NCBI GenBank assembly: GCA_022712475.1
Contig: JALAGK010000515.1
Coordinates: 1-9,151 of the forward strand
DNA length: 9,151 nucleotides
Source of the DNA: Enterobacteriaceae bacterium
Lineage (GTDB): Bacteria; Pseudomonadota; Gammaproteobacteria; Enterobacterales; Enterobacteriaceae
Reading direction: 5' to 3'
In this document: in pieces, positions 8,597 to 9,151 of the stretch
Layout of the letters: each line of letters opens with the position of its first letter
How positions within the stretch are numbered: position 1 is the first letter of the stretch
Notes under the pieces: generated by a model
Told to the model about the DNA's origin: nothing
Database searches by the model: none
Seen by the model: only the letters and a program-made list of their open reading frames with translations
Position numbers and translations under genes: made by a program

Positions 8597-9151
8597 TGGA
8601 GTGGAGCCTTAACCAGGATAAGCTGCTCGCCTATCATCGCCTGATGCGTACCGATAAGCCCATTGGTGCGCTGTTGCTGCTGTGGCCGACGCTGTGGGCG
8701 CTGTGGCTGGCAACGCCGGGTACGCCGCCGTTACCTATTCTGATAGTGTTTGTGGCGGGCGTCTGGCTGATGCGTGCTGCGGGCTGCGTGATTAACGACT
8801 ACGCCGACCGCAAGTTTGACGGCCACGTTAAGCGTACTGCTAACCGTCCACTGCCCGGCGGCGCGGTGACCGAACGCGAGGCGCTCACGCTGTTCGCCCT
8901 GCTGGTGGTGACCTCCTTCCTGCTGGTGTTAACGCTCAACACCATGACCATCCTGCTGTCGGTGGCGGGGCTGGCGCTGGCGTGGGTGTATCCGTTTATG
9001 AAGCGCTATACCCACCTGCCGCAGGTAGTGTTGGGCGCGGCGTTTGGCTGGGCTATCCCAATGGCCTTTGCTGCCGTGAGTGAGTCGCTGCCGCTGTCCT
9101 GCTGGCTGATGTTCCTCGCGAATATTCTCTGGGCTGTGGCGTATGACACCC
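8596..9151 (+). CDS. ubiA: 4-hydroxybenzoate octaprenyltransferase UbiA (3' truncated by window end)
   Basis: UbiA is an integral inner-membrane prenyltransferase that attaches the octaprenyl chain to 4-hydroxybenzoate, the step after UbiC. The translation [20 protein letters not shown] and onward matches E. coli UbiA. The first 185 of about 290 residues are present. The first Asp-rich motif, NDYADRKFD (67-75), which binds Mg-diphosphate, is intact. Hydrophobic segments are visible at about 23-39, 46-64, 97-115, 117-134 and 143-160. The window ends just before the second Asp-rich motif. The ATG overlaps the ubiC stop (TAATG), and AGAGGA about eight bases upstream, inside the last codons of ubiC, serves as ribosome binding site. 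The arrangement suggests translational coupling to ubiC. The missing end is due only to the window boundary. Confidence 0.97.
   Translation, partial: MEWSLNQDKLLAYHRLMRTDKPIGALLLLWPTLWALWLATPGTPPLPILIVFVAGVWLMRAAGCVINDYADRKFDGHVKRTANRPLPGGAVTEREALTLFALLVVTSFLLVLTLNTMTILLSVAGLALAWVYPFMKRYTHLPQVVLGAAFGWAIPMAFAAVSESLPLSCWLMFLANILWAVAYDT

Noticed and set aside
8596..9151. Truncated ubiA as a pseudogene
   Set aside because: The reading frame is open and well conserved up to the last base; the missing end is only the window boundary.

Overview
This window is the maltose/maltodextrin (malB) locus of an enterobacterium, followed by the start of the ubiquinone ubiCA operon. Every coding region is a close match, as far as I can recall the families, to the Escherichia coli K-12 proteins: MalG, MalF, MalE, MalK, LamB, MalM, UbiC and UbiA. 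The proteins carry scattered substitutions and small indels, so the organism is a member of the Enterobacteriaceae other than E. coli. The genus cannot be fixed from sequence reading alone.

Layout. Positions 1-276 are a gene-free 3' flank: an AT-rich stretch, then (read on the minus strand) a GC-rich hairpin and a rho-independent terminator closing the malEFG operon. On the minus strand lie malG (277-1167), malF (1182-2720) and malE (2789-3979), transcribed in the order malE-malF-malG. A GC-rich hairpin sits in the malE-malF gap. Positions 3980-4353 form a divergent control region with MalT boxes at both ends and CRP-like sites between them. On the plus strand lie malK (4354-5463), lamB (5497-6837) and malM (6948-7910), with a terminator-like hairpin after lamB and a strong terminator after malM. 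After a short gap with a candidate promoter comes ubiC (8084-8596). Its stop codon overlaps the ubiA start (8596 onward), and ubiA is cut by the window end.

Function. LamB lets maltodextrins through the outer membrane and MalE captures them in the periplasm. The MalF-MalG channel with a MalK ATPase dimer then imports them. MalM is a periplasmic protein of unclear role made from the same operon. MalK also acts as a regulatory sink for MalT. UbiC and UbiA begin ubiquinone synthesis: chorismate to 4-hydroxybenzoate, then its prenylation at the membrane.

I see no undescribed multi-gene system. The points worth a second look are small-scale: the ubiC/ubiA junction, RNA hairpins in the mal transcripts, a hairpin in the malK leader, lineage-specific LamB surface loops, and a lengthened MalM linker. 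Comparisons with E. coli are from memory, not from an alignment program.
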